A stretch of 64,000 nt of DNA from assembly GCF_016775155.1 (NCBI RefSeq), contig NZ_JAEUGD010000018.1, forward strand, positions 1 to 64,000, read 5' to 3'. The position numbers were made by a program, and so were the translations under genes. Positions 25,401 to 34,201 of this stretch are shown here, piece by piece; the stretch's first letter is position 1, and each line of letters opens with the position of its first letter. The stretch comes from Fulvivirga marina (lineage in GTDB: Bacteria > Bacteroidota > Bacteroidia > Cytophagales > Cyclobacteriaceae). Under the pieces are notes generated by a model that saw only the letters and a list, made by a program, of their open reading frames with translations, had not been told where the DNA came from and did no database searches.

Positions 25401-25456
25401 AATGCCTGGACTACTAGCGTGATAAGACTAAAATGTATAAGTTTTTTATTGATCAT
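22409..25456 (-). CDS. Large secreted Fn3/TANFOR-like trunk with C-terminal metzincin protease
   Basis: A 1,015-residue protein with a signal peptide. Residues about 30-400 form a beta-rich trunk with an Fn3-like domain (about 300-390). I associate it with large Bacteroidota surface proteins annotated TANFOR/Fn3 (tentative). A low-complexity Asp/Gly/Thr linker follows (about 500-590). The C-terminus has the zinc protease motif HEFGHLLGLQH (about 965-975) and the Met-turn SYMDY, so it is a metzincin, M43-like. The coding DNA changes near 23,690 from GC-richer trunk to clearly AT-rich, and that composition continues into the next three genes. This is typical of a conserved secreted trunk with a swapped C-terminal effector. 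Confidence 0.85.
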   Translation of the reverse strand: MINKKLIHFSLITLVVQAFAMLFCIPANAQTFPISSQLQLSPPYSVYFSDLLRPEADQVKLNLLLRDLQEPFLDVRLRLKVEGPGITLETAPWYQAPAITLESGIPRLLTSVDLAGYFDAANLNFGGISRGKYEQQGGRLPEGLYRISFTVLDVTTGRQLSQPGQAIAWMALSEPPRLNLPFCDAEISLDNGQQYIVFQWSPIGVSPNTYGEQEYEFTLTEIRPTGRDPYEAMRTLPPVYQFSTSETSLVYDNDEPLLIPGMAYAWRIQAKDINGKERFREQGFSPVCTFRVAETALPSPMGVRAEAITSYQGRAYWDLNPEVEDYRVEYRVADGTTWYGINEPEQAGGPIDGELNISGLAPGNEYEVRVGSRRDGLVSSWSESVYFTTQEEQVLACGDVAPIVPIEEFDPLPSASVGDVIAAGNVDLTLVSFTGSNGVYSGWGTVKINFLGNRIPVEFTNIKINKNYRMIEGFLYSMQSSIDDYIRQWREEHADQDSTTNDGGHTNTPDSTNTNGDTDYINYDGEIDSVYVNDGGLIVVVDENGDTETFEPDEDGGTTFVDASGDVWHVDENGEVSDNEVSDIIVNSDDNKDKGYYLMIPNDTTKYKNGDELVLIRHKGELPLAVYSDIDTLNIETLQWKIAGSETCKGKSNCNVDLSEKGNYKIEVFNGSEKVLRMNLNIYKKPIVVFENDRNFDGDYGFDGAGYIQLRNAGDYEKLNFNGTDYYVPVMTFLPNQTATIQFYAKGLENAAKKDRDFKVTLKSTNGKITLDFQDEITIPYDQLAGLSNPRIPVIIQIPNTNTIGRVDKHEYIVATDHKGELLGKIAISYGKIASTKDVKFVYVNRGNGCPSWSVDDFLNFTNLKSHNQFFRNWHLHGVDTLDITEDFKKRNSKYLNSETALETLKEQYKSKFDIENTHYFFLTDIPVKGEDGGIVGGQAYTGGAFGALYNVNNSEPVARESTAHEFGHLLGLQHPFSSKEVGARAIPKGTTKSYMDYVSKGRNMFFIYQMGGVK

Positions 25457-25472
25457 AATGGTTGATAATAGA

Positions 25473-27311
25473 TTAGAACCTATAGCTGTAATTAAGTGTA
25501 ATGGTCAGTTCTGAAAATTCAGAAGGGTTTGTAACTGTCGTTTCCCCTGACGTTAGCTTTTTCATGTAACTCAAGCCTATCGAAAGAGAATGCTCTCCAA
25601 GCCCCTTGTTTTTCTTAACAGGAGCTTTCTCTTCTTCCTTCTCTATGTCGGCAAATTCGGCAGGCATGTTTATGCCTGTAACCGTACTTGGTGGACCTTC
25701 CGGTTCTTGCTCAAGCTCCTTTTGTTTACCGCCAAGCATTTTTTGAGGTTTTAGACCAAAATTCAGGCGTAGGTTTAATATGCCAGATGTTGGCCTGCCC
25801 GTGGTTTCCTGTTTCAGATAGGTGCCGGAAAAGGTGCTGCGTATATTTTTGTTCATCAGGGGTTTGCTCAATGTCAGGTTAGGCCCGTAAGATCGTGACT
25901 CTGATGTACCGAATACGCTTTTGTTCCCGTTCAATGCTGCGCTGGCACTGGTTCCACCTGTGAGACTAAAGCGATAGGCCAAATTTCCACTAAAGAAAGT
26001 TGACTGCGCATCTTCTGCTCCTGTGGCTTCTTCGTTCGTAATCTGATATGAACCATTCAAGGAAATGCTTTTACGCACTTCTCTGCTTCCAAAGGAATAC
26101 ATGGTTGAAAGTGTTGCACTCTGGTTGACCTGATAGAAATTAAGTGTGTCAAGTTCATCCCGGAATGTCGGGTCTGCCTGCGCTCTAACGTTAGTGTAGG
26201 TGTTGAAGTTGGAATAGCTGGTAGCGAAATTCCATTGTTGAGACGGGCTATAGTTAACATTGACTGAGCCTACAACCCTGCGGGTGGCACTGGCCTCAGT
26301 GTCTTCAAGGTTATTTCTCTGAACCCCGGAAGATACGCCAATTGAGAGCTGGTTACGCAAAAGATTCAGGCTACCATTGAGGGTTATATTTTCCATGTCG
26401 TTGTTATTGTAGTAAGCGCCCAAAGTTTCATATCCGGGGTCTATCCGCTCATATTTCAAAAGCAGGCTGTAGATGTTGTGTGCATAGGCTATACCGAAAT
26501 TATAAGCATCAAATACGCCCGATGTATTGATGTTTTCAGTTTCGGTACTATCAAGGGTTACGCCCCTTGTGTCCCTGTTGTAGTAGCTTTGGGCATATTC
26601 AAAATTAAGGCTTACCCGTTCCATAAGTTGCTTGCTTCCCGCTATGCTCCAAACCGTGTTGTCTTCGGGTGTAACCTCACTATCCTGCGGCACGAAATCA
26701 ACGCTTTCAACATCGTCTTTTGCTGAAAAGACAGATACGTCCACGTTATAGCCCTCACCCCAGTAACTAGCCTTTGCCCCGTAACCCATTCTTTTATACA
26801 CCGGGTCGGCATAATTTACACTATCCATTTGCGCGGCTCCGATTGCTTTATTGAGCCTGCCATACATGGCCTGTATGTTCCATTTACCCGGTGTCAGTTC
26901 AACACCACCACCAAGGAAGGTATGCCCTGACAAGCTATAGGTTGAAAAGTTCATATTACTATATCCTAAGTGAGCTTTTACCCATTTGTAACTTGGCGTT
27001 ATTCCTATCTGATTGAAAGGCTGCGTATAATTCAACTGCCTGTTGGTGTAGCTGAATGTTAATGGTATAGCAAAATCATAGATGGAGATATTCAGGTTTC
27101 CATTGAGATACCATGTAAAGGGATCTCTGCGTTCTTCAATACCATCAGCATGGTAGCCAATTGCATTGTAGCCAAGCCCTCCCGTTACTTTGACTGGTTC
27201 TTTCTCAGTAAGATCGGTAAGATCCTGACCACTAATTTGATGGGCTGTTAACCACCAAAGGCCACAGGTCAGGAAAACACCTGCAATAAAGTGGTTCTTT
27301 AATACTTTCAT
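25473..27311 (-). CDS. Outer-membrane beta-barrel protein
   Basis: A 612-residue protein with a signal peptide ending near HQISGQ. About 550 residues of alternating amphipathic beta-strands follow (for example LTFSYTNRQLNY, WNIQAMYGRL), and the last residues LTITLNYSYRF end in Phe, the outer-membrane-protein signature. A proline/glutamate-rich insert (about 540-575) probably forms a loop. There is no plug or TonB box, so it is not a classical TonB receptor. The ATG overlaps the previous gene's stop. It is probably the outer-membrane anchor or conduit for the operon's exported proteins (inference). Confidence 0.8.
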   Translation of the reverse strand: MKVLKNHFIAGVFLTCGLWWLTAHQISGQDLTDLTEKEPVKVTGGLGYNAIGYHADGIEERRDPFTWYLNGNLNISIYDFAIPLTFSYTNRQLNYTQPFNQIGITPSYKWVKAHLGYSNMNFSTYSLSGHTFLGGGVELTPGKWNIQAMYGRLNKAIGAAQMDSVNYADPVYKRMGYGAKASYWGEGYNVDVSVFSAKDDVESVDFVPQDSEVTPEDNTVWSIAGSKQLMERVSLNFEYAQSYYNRDTRGVTLDSTETENINTSGVFDAYNFGIAYAHNIYSLLLKYERIDPGYETLGAYYNNNDMENITLNGSLNLLRNQLSIGVSSGVQRNNLEDTEASATRRVVGSVNVNYSPSQQWNFATSYSNFNTYTNVRAQADPTFRDELDTLNFYQVNQSATLSTMYSFGSREVRKSISLNGSYQITNEEATGAEDAQSTFFSGNLAYRFSLTGGTSASAALNGNKSVFGTSESRSYGPNLTLSKPLMNKNIRSTFSGTYLKQETTGRPTSGILNLRLNFGLKPQKMLGGKQKELEQEPEGPPSTVTGINMPAEFADIEKEEEKAPVKKNKGLGEHSLSIGLSYMKKLTSGETTVTNPSEFSELTITLNYSYRF

Positions 27312-30300
27312 TCTATTACCATCCTTATAGACATCTGGTCACTTCCTGTCACCAGTTTCATTACATATACACCTGCTATCTTACTTGTCAGATCAAAACT
27401 GATCTCAAAGCTTTCACTGGCTTCATAGCTATCCCTGAACTCTTCCATGCCTCCGGATGAGACAATGACCACACCTAAAGCATCTTTTTGATGAAGTTCA
27501 ACAGACAGAGTGAACACTCCTTCAGAAGGGTTGGGATAGATTCTTACATCCTTAAAGCCTGTCTGCCCAAACAACATGTGATCAAGGCTGTCAGGCACAT
27601 TTTCCGGCAGGTAAACGGTTACCGTTTTGGTAAGGCTATCAGTGCATTTTCCGTAATAGGCTGCAAACCTGATCGTATAAGTTCCTTCTTCATCAAAAAG
27701 CAGGGTTGGGATTGTGGCAGAAGGGTTAAGCACGGTTGCCCTCTGGTCAAAATACCAATTCAGGGAATCCGGTGTGGGGCTACTCGTCTCTACAAGTTGC
27801 AAAGTATCTCCAAGAACAATATCGGTAGCCGTGATAAACTTTGCATCGAACTTAATGTCATAGGCATCGACCGTTACGGTATCATGCATAACACATTCCC
27901 TGTAGTCCAATTCAACCGTGGAAATGTATTTTCCGGCCTTGTCTATGTATAGTGTAGGTTCCTGGTTCAATACAGTGCCGTTATTACTCCATTGGTATGT
28001 TGCACTACCATATCTCCACGAGGCATCCAGTAAGGCATTTTGGCCATAACAGAGGTTCAGATCCGGCCCCGCATTAATGTTAGGGGGCTGTGGGATATAT
28101 ACCGTGTCGGAAGCTATACAACCTTCGCTATCCCTGACATTCAAATAATAATCACCTGCTGTCAGCCCTGATAAGGTGGTATTCTCATTCTCCTTGTCGT
28201 GCGCCCATGCTATATTGTATGGGGCACTTCCTCCAAGCACTTCAACGCTGGCAGAACCATCGCTATAGTTGTAGCAGGTAACTGAATCCACCGACCAGTT
28301 AAAAGTGATGGGTGGGAAAAGGTTATTGATGGTTGTTGTTACGGTATCGTAGCAAATATTCTTGTCCCTGATAATTAAATCATAGGTGCCGGAAGTCAAA
28401 TTATTGAATACAGGGTTTGTCCTGTAATACTGGTCATCAATGGCGAAAATATAAGGCCCTACACCGCCTGAACCTTCTACTTCAATGAAGCCTGTATTAT
28501 CACCAAAGCATTTAACATGTTTAATATCCGTAACATCGATATTCAAGTTCTCCGGCTGTATCAATTCAAGTGCCTGGCTTTTTACACACCCGTTGTTATC
28601 CCGTACATGGAAGGTATGCTCACCTGCAGGCAGTCCAGTGATCGGGTTATCAATGCCAAAGGGTTCATCATTGACTGCATACTCATAACCTTTGGTTTGT
28701 GTGATCAGGCCACCTTTTACATTAAGTGTCACTTCTCCACTATACGTCCCGTAACAGCTAATGTCATATCCATTATATTTCTTGCTTTCAAGACTGATTA
28801 GTTCAAGTGCTTCATCAGCTTCGGCAAAGAACAGTTCGTCCGCCCACTCGGTCATACACCCCTCACGGTCTGTTGCCCTTATTCGGTAAGTGCCCTGGTC
28901 AAAGGAATCGGAAAGGTCAAAAGTTTGCCAGTTGGTGTCAGGGAGCTTCTGGTATTCATAAATATAGTTTCCCCATCCTCCGGTTACACCAGGTAATATG
29001 TGGCCGTTTTCTTCTTCCTTACATTCCAGCCCTGATAAAATCACTTCCTCAATGATCAGAGAATCGGGGTTGACAATCTCTACACTTGCCGATGCTTTTT
29101 CACATCCTTTACTGTCTATCACATACAGGCGGTAAACCCCATCAAACAGATTTTTTAATGTTAATCCGTCCTGTCTCTCCGCATCATTGAAGTCTATCCA
29201 TGAACCGCCAGTTTCCGTTTGCCAGCGGTATGTGTAGTCTCCTATATTACCACCCCCGATAGCTGCCGTAATTCCTGCATCAAAGCTGTCGGTACACGTC
29301 ATATCATCTTTTACAAGCTCTATAACTATCGGTTCAGGTTTTTCAATGGTTACCTGCTGCGATAAATTATAGGCATCAGGGCACCCATTATTATAAGTAA
29401 TGGAAACGCTGTAATTCCCCTTGGGCAACGCACTCACTGTTGAGGTGTTTGAGGTAAAGGTTTCCCCTGTACCCATGTTTGTCATGGTGATGGTATAAGG
29501 AAAGGCTGCGTTTTGCACGTTAAAAGTTGCCTCTCCATCGTCCGGTGAGGCCTCGGGACAGGTAACAGGTGTTATTTGTTGAACTACAAGACTTAGGCGT
29601 GGTGGCTCGGGCAAGTCAACTGTACCTGTCACCAAAGAACATTTGCCTGCAACGTCCTGAACTTTCCAGCTATAGCTGCCATACAAAAGTTCATTAAATA
29701 CCACCTGCTCACCGTCAGAATAGACATTGAACTGTTTCACTACATCGCCTCCTTTGGATAGGGTTACGCTATAGTCACCGTAACCACCTGTCGGGGTAAT
29801 GATTATAATACCATCGCCCTGATCATGGCAAAGTGGTAACACTTGTTCAGCCGTTGCCGCAATTGGGTCAGCGGGTTGCTCCACCGCAATATCCGTGTAT
29901 GAGTAGGACTTGCACCTGTCTTTGATCCACGCCACATAACTGCCGGGGGCAAGGTTGGTAAAGGTTGGGCTTTCCTGCCATTGGGTAGGCTCACCTAACA
30001 CGTTTAGGCCGTATTCAATACTGTTTGGTTCCCCCCCGCTGCCTTGCACGGTAACGCTACCATCGTTGCTACCATAGCAGGTAAGTTTTGTTATTACAGG
30101 TTGGGTAATGCTCAGTTCGGGATCTTCTTCAATAGAAAAAGGGCCATATTCCCGGTAACAACCGCCATTAGTAGGGTTTCCTTCATCATTACTATTTTGC
30201 ACATAAATATAGTATTCTGAACCTGCTGCGCCTGTAGCATAAACCCGGCCACCATTAGAAGAGCCTTCGCTTTGAAGCCCCACTGTTGGACAATTACCCT

Positions 30301-31417
30301 CTAATATTTGTTGCTGGGTGCAACTGGTCACTTTCTTCTGTAAATACCAATAGTATTGCCCGGTAGAGCCGCTAATATTAAAAGCAATAACACCGTCAGG
30401 CTCACCGAGACAGGCATTAGTTTGTGAAATTGAGCTGATTGCAGGGGCTGCTTTTGATATTTGATAAGCCTTGGAAACCTGTGAAATTGAAGTGGTTAAA
30501 CCTGCTGTTGCCTCGACCTTGAAAGTAATATCTTTCCCATTGGCTACGCCATTTCTGATTTTTGAATAGTCCGCCGGAGCAAAGGTGTAGCTTTTTCCTG
30601 TTGCCCCGTAAGTAGTTGTCCCAAGTGATCGCCAGGCATCAATGTAACTAGGGTTATTGCAACAGTCAGGCAATGATATAGCCGTACATTTGCCATCATC
30701 CGCACAACCTACTTCTCCATTTGAGAGCGTGCAGAGATTGGTACAATATTGCGAAGGGTTGCAACCGTGACAAGGGGCCTGAATTTTATCTCCATCCACA
30801 TGATATAGCCATTTCAGTTTGGTGTTTGACGAATAGGGAGAAATGTTTTTAATATCTGAATAGATCGTAATATTATCATTCAGGCATAAAAAATTCTCTC
30901 CAGGAACAGTTACTATATCGGGAACAGGTACGGTATAGTAAACATTTAATTTAATATAATAAGCATACCTGCTTTGTCCACTACGGTATAGGTATAGTGT
31001 TACCGTGTTATTGACTCCGGGTATAAGTTCCTCAAACTTAACAGGCAGGTTGTTGATAACCTGATAGCTATCATCTGCACTACTGGAATTACATGTAGAG
31101 CCTCCTTTTTCAGACCAGCCATGCGCTTTAAGTATTACAGGTGAGGTTGGATTATAAACAAAATTATAAAGCTCAAGTTCTCCACTAGAAACCTGATTGA
31201 CCCAGGCACATGGATAAACACCATTATTAGAAATGGTGCCAAGATATTCGACTTTCAACCGCCATCCTTCTGTAGTATCGTCATGCTCATCAGGGTGCTT
31301 GTCCCCTCCAATAATCTTTATCTTTGCCGTGCTGATCGTCCCGGCAGTCTGAGCTACAGAACGGTACAAAGGCCAAAAAATAAAAAATAGACCTATTAAT
31401 ATCTTTAATGGTTTCAT
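27308..31417 (-). CDS. SprB-repeat adhesin-like protein with T9SS sorting domain
   Basis: About 1,369 residues from the ATG at 31417, chosen because it starts a clean signal peptide (MKPLKILIGLFFIFWP) and lies 2 bp after the previous stop. Residues about 430-1110 hold roughly eight SprB-type repeats, each with a Cys, a D/N-G pair and a GG (CYGSNDGSVTVQGSGG, CFGDNTGFIEVEGSGG). A PKD/Ig-like segment follows. The last 80 residues (VRIYPNPSEGVFTL ... MVIE) are a type A T9SS sorting domain. It is therefore exported through T9SS and attached to the cell surface. SprB itself is the Flavobacterium gliding adhesin. Here an adhesive or scaffold role in the operon is likely. Confidence 0.9.
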   Translation of the reverse strand: MKPLKILIGLFFIFWPLYRSVAQTAGTISTAKIKIIGGDKHPDEHDDTTEGWRLKVEYLGTISNNGVYPCAWVNQVSSGELELYNFVYNPTSPVILKAHGWSEKGGSTCNSSSADDSYQVINNLPVKFEELIPGVNNTVTLYLYRSGQSRYAYYIKLNVYYTVPVPDIVTVPGENFLCLNDNITIYSDIKNISPYSSNTKLKWLYHVDGDKIQAPCHGCNPSQYCTNLCTLSNGEVGCADDGKCTAISLPDCCNNPSYIDAWRSLGTTTYGATGKSYTFAPADYSKIRNGVANGKDITFKVEATAGLTTSISQVSKAYQISKAAPAISSISQTNACLGEPDGVIAFNISGSTGQYYWYLQKKVTSCTQQQILEGNCPTVGLQSEGSSNGGRVYATGAAGSEYYIYVQNSNDEGNPTNGGCYREYGPFSIEEDPELSITQPVITKLTCYGSNDGSVTVQGSGGEPNSIEYGLNVLGEPTQWQESPTFTNLAPGSYVAWIKDRCKSYSYTDIAVEQPADPIAATAEQVLPLCHDQGDGIIIITPTGGYGDYSVTLSKGGDVVKQFNVYSDGEQVVFNELLYGSYSWKVQDVAGKCSLVTGTVDLPEPPRLSLVVQQITPVTCPEASPDDGEATFNVQNAAFPYTITMTNMGTGETFTSNTSTVSALPKGNYSVSITYNNGCPDAYNLSQQVTIEKPEPIVIELVKDDMTCTDSFDAGITAAIGGGNIGDYTYRWQTETGGSWIDFNDAERQDGLTLKNLFDGVYRLYVIDSKGCEKASASVEIVNPDSLIIEEVILSGLECKEEENGHILPGVTGGWGNYIYEYQKLPDTNWQTFDLSDSFDQGTYRIRATDREGCMTEWADELFFAEADEALELISLESKKYNGYDISCYGTYSGEVTLNVKGGLITQTKGYEYAVNDEPFGIDNPITGLPAGEHTFHVRDNNGCVKSQALELIQPENLNIDVTDIKHVKCFGDNTGFIEVEGSGGVGPYIFAIDDQYYRTNPVFNNLTSGTYDLIIRDKNICYDTVTTTINNLFPPITFNWSVDSVTCYNYSDGSASVEVLGGSAPYNIAWAHDKENENTTLSGLTAGDYYLNVRDSEGCIASDTVYIPQPPNINAGPDLNLCYGQNALLDASWRYGSATYQWSNNGTVLNQEPTLYIDKAGKYISTVELDYRECVMHDTVTVDAYDIKFDAKFITATDIVLGDTLQLVETSSPTPDSLNWYFDQRATVLNPSATIPTLLFDEEGTYTIRFAAYYGKCTDSLTKTVTVYLPENVPDSLDHMLFGQTGFKDVRIYPNPSEGVFTLSVELHQKDALGVVIVSSGGMEEFRDSYEASESFEISFDLTSKIAGVYVMKLVTGSDQMSIRMVIE

Positions 31418-31419
31418 AA

Positions 31420-33483
31420 CTAATTGGTTGTTGGTTTTATCCATGCACTTAGTGGTGACCTTTTATTACCCGAGTACGCTTGTATCCGGTATTTGTAGAC
31501 CCTGCCGACCTTATAGTCATTTTCAATAAACTTGGTTTTGTCTGCGGGGAGCCTTCCCACCGTGCGCAGTGTACCTTCATCAAGAGACCTGTACAAAATA
31601 TAGCCGTCAATGCCTTGAAGATCATATTTCCAGCTTAGGGTGAGCTTCCTTTTTTCCTGGTCAATGGTGTAGGTGATCTTCTTTACTTCCGGCAGTATTG
31701 AATTGTCAGGTACAACAATGTTGTACGCTGAGGTATCAGAATTTAAGCCCGCACCATCAAGGGCAATAAGTTTGTAGATGTATTGGGCACCTCCGGGCAT
31801 ATTTGAATCCTGATAAGTGACCTGATCGGGTTGAAGGTTTGCTATTAAAGTATTTATACCTTCATTCTCCCTATAAAGCCTGTAGCCTGCAAGATCTTCA
31901 TCAGTTCCCGCTATCCAGTTGAGCATTACCTGACCGTTTTCGTATTTCGGTTTCCGTAGCACAGGGGCAGAAGGTGGAATGATATCGGGTTTTTTAAGAA
32001 GCACGGGAGCAGAAAAAGCAGAAGCGTTTGACATGTGGTCTACGGCCACAACCTGATAATAATAATCTTTAGTCAGGTTCTCTAGCTGGACATTTTCATT
32101 AAATTCATTGGCCTTAATAGTATTTCTATGGGCTTGCACATAGTCCTTATCCTGATGGTAAGACCTGAACACCTTATAACCGTGTAGGTCAGGCTCATTG
32201 TTTTCCGACCACATTAGGGTAACATTTCCCGTAGAATCAATTTTTCCTGTAATCCCGGTTGGTGGCAATGGTGGAATGGTATCCATTGATTGTACCAACA
32301 TGGGCATGGATTCTACCACCTGCCCGTAGAGGGACTCTGCCCTTACTACATAATAGTTGGTGGACATAGGTCGGTTATCACTATAGCTTCTTGTAGAAGG
32401 GGGCAGTATTTTATCATGCACATTGACAAATGGCCCCTTTCCGGTCATGCCCCTTGCCACATAAAAGCCTTTGATTTCAGTTTGCAGGCCAGGAAAATAC
32501 CAGTTGATATTGGCCCTGCCGGAAACATCAATTTCTCCTTTGCGGATACCGGGGATTGACCGTATTTTTTTATGGGCCTGACCTTGTACTACATTGGAGG
32601 GCGGCCCTTCTTTGCCAAATGCTGTTACTCCCTTTATCCTGTAGTAGTATGTCCTGTCATTGGCAAGGGAATCCATATAATAAATGTTGTAATCCTTTTT
32701 GCCACTAGTGTGGATAAGCTGTAGAAAGTTAAGCTCACTGGTCTTTTTGAATATCTTATTATCCGTGGACTTTTCTATGATATAGTAATTGTAGTCCATG
32801 CGGTTGAAAAAGCTGTTCCAATGAATGCGAACAGAACCATCCCCAAATTCTGCATAAAGACTGTCAGGTCTTGGCAGGGCATCAACTTTTGAAGGACTGG
32901 CTATAGCACTGCCCCTGAAAACGGGAAAGCCGGGCCTTTGGGAGGCAAGCTTGACCCGATAAACATATTCCGTGCCCGGCATAGCGGTTTTGTCTTCATA
33001 GTATAACCCCGAAGCTTTAGCGACCTCTAAGGACTGATCGGCACAGGCCAGTGCGAAACTAAAGCGGTTTTCCTGCTCGGTGTTCTGGTTAATTAAGGCC
33101 GCCTGTCCGCTGCTGCCTTCTTCCATTTGAAAGGATTCACCATATAGTGCCTGGGCAGTGATGGCTGCATAGCGGTTGTTTTTGACCAACGGTTCCCAAG
33201 CCGGAAGAGGAAGAGGTTTTAAGGGCTGACGGGTAAGTAAAATAGAATCCTTTAGCATGCGCTCACCCTCGGGATCAAAAGTATAACGTACAACATCATA
33301 GCCCAGCTCGTTGCCTATCCTCCATGCCATGTAAGTCGTGGGTGCCCAACGTAGTTTTACGCTATTTCCTGTTGCCCGCGACAATACTTTTATTTCACCA
33401 CTATATTGGGTTTGAGCCAATACAAATGAAGCCGTAGCCGTAAGTATAAAGGTTATAAAAAGTGTCTTTTTTATGTCGTACAT
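31420..33483 (-). CDS. Secreted fibronectin type III repeat protein
   Basis: A 687-residue protein with a signal peptide (ITFILTATASFVLAQ). It contains about four Fn3 domains (roughly 205-300, 400-495, 500-590, 600-687), seen as repeated W/Y...Y(K/R)VYR and Y(Y/K)YR(I/V) patterns such as LHGYKVFRSYH, LAGYRLYRENE and IDGYILYRSLD. No T9SS sorting domain is present, so it may be held by the SprB-type or barrel protein. It ends 2 bp before the SprB-type gene, and the operon reads straight through. Confidence 0.85.
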   Translation of the reverse strand: MYDIKKTLFITFILTATASFVLAQTQYSGEIKVLSRATGNSVKLRWAPTTYMAWRIGNELGYDVVRYTFDPEGERMLKDSILLTRQPLKPLPLPAWEPLVKNNRYAAITAQALYGESFQMEEGSSGQAALINQNTEQENRFSFALACADQSLEVAKASGLYYEDKTAMPGTEYVYRVKLASQRPGFPVFRGSAIASPSKVDALPRPDSLYAEFGDGSVRIHWNSFFNRMDYNYYIIEKSTDNKIFKKTSELNFLQLIHTSGKKDYNIYYMDSLANDRTYYYRIKGVTAFGKEGPPSNVVQGQAHKKIRSIPGIRKGEIDVSGRANINWYFPGLQTEIKGFYVARGMTGKGPFVNVHDKILPPSTRSYSDNRPMSTNYYVVRAESLYGQVVESMPMLVQSMDTIPPLPPTGITGKIDSTGNVTLMWSENNEPDLHGYKVFRSYHQDKDYVQAHRNTIKANEFNENVQLENLTKDYYYQVVAVDHMSNASAFSAPVLLKKPDIIPPSAPVLRKPKYENGQVMLNWIAGTDEDLAGYRLYRENEGINTLIANLQPDQVTYQDSNMPGGAQYIYKLIALDGAGLNSDTSAYNIVVPDNSILPEVKKITYTIDQEKRKLTLSWKYDLQGIDGYILYRSLDEGTLRTVGRLPADKTKFIENDYKVGRVYKYRIQAYSGNKRSPLSAWIKPTTN

Positions 33484-33553
33484 TGTTAATTATAATAAGT
33501 GGGTAGTTGAGGGCAGCAACAAAAATTGCCACCCTCATGGGGGGTGTTATGCT

Positions 33554-34177
33554 TTAGCCCCTGTATTTTATGAATTCAAAATCTGTCTCAAAGCTGCCAG
33601 TAGCTGTTTTTCCATCTGACAAGGGGATTTGAAAGCGTACTTTATAATGTTTGTCTGACCCTTCAATAGTTACTTCCCCACCTGCACCTATCAATTCAGT
33701 GATTTCTTCCTCGTAATCCTGCTCACCATTACCGTTACGGTCAAACCAGAGGACAAACCCTGTATAGACATTGAGGTTTACAATATCATCGTTACTGACA
33801 GCATTTTGATCTATAAAATCAAATTCCCCATCGCTGAAAGTCCCGGTTGAAGGGTAGTTAAGATCCACATAAACATTATAGGTGGCGTTTTCTGCAATGT
33901 AATAAGTTTCACCACCGTTGGTGACCAGTTTCAAGTCCCCATCAGTAAAGCAGAAACGGTTGCGATAATGGGTTTCGGTGCCTCTACCATCGGAACGGGC
34001 CGGATCATAAGGCCCATAGTCTTCTATATGCCCGGACTTGATCTGATACTCTTTACCATCATAAGTCAGCGTGTTGGTAACTGCAGGGCCATTATCATCA
34101 TCTTCATCAGAACATGAGAACATCATGGCTCCGGCCAAAAGGAACATTGTAAGTTTGAAAAATCTACTTGTCATCAT
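33554..34177 (-). CDS. Surface lipoprotein
   Basis: About 207 residues from the ATG at 34177. The signal peptide ends in the lipobox GAMMFSC followed by SDEDDD, an acidic lipoprotein export signal typical of Bacteroidota surface lipoproteins. The rest is beta-rich with no recognised domain. It lies between the giant protein and the Fn3 protein in the operon and is probably a small component of the same surface assembly. Confidence 0.75.
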   Translation of the reverse strand: MMTSRFFKLTMFLLAGAMMFSCSDEDDDNGPAVTNTLTYDGKEYQIKSGHIEDYGPYDPARSDGRGTETHYRNRFCFTDGDLKLVTNGGETYYIAENATYNVYVDLNYPSTGTFSDGEFDFIDQNAVSNDDIVNLNVYTGFVLWFDRNGNGEQDYEEEITELIGAGGEVTIEGSDKHYKVRFQIPLSDGKTATGSFETDFEFIKYRG

Positions 34178-34201
34178 TTTAATTGTTGGTTTGGTTGACA
34201 T

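Noticed and set aside
25473-27311. TonB-dependent receptor for the 612-residue barrel
   Set aside because: No plug domain, TonB box or SusD-like neighbour; only the barrel features are visible.
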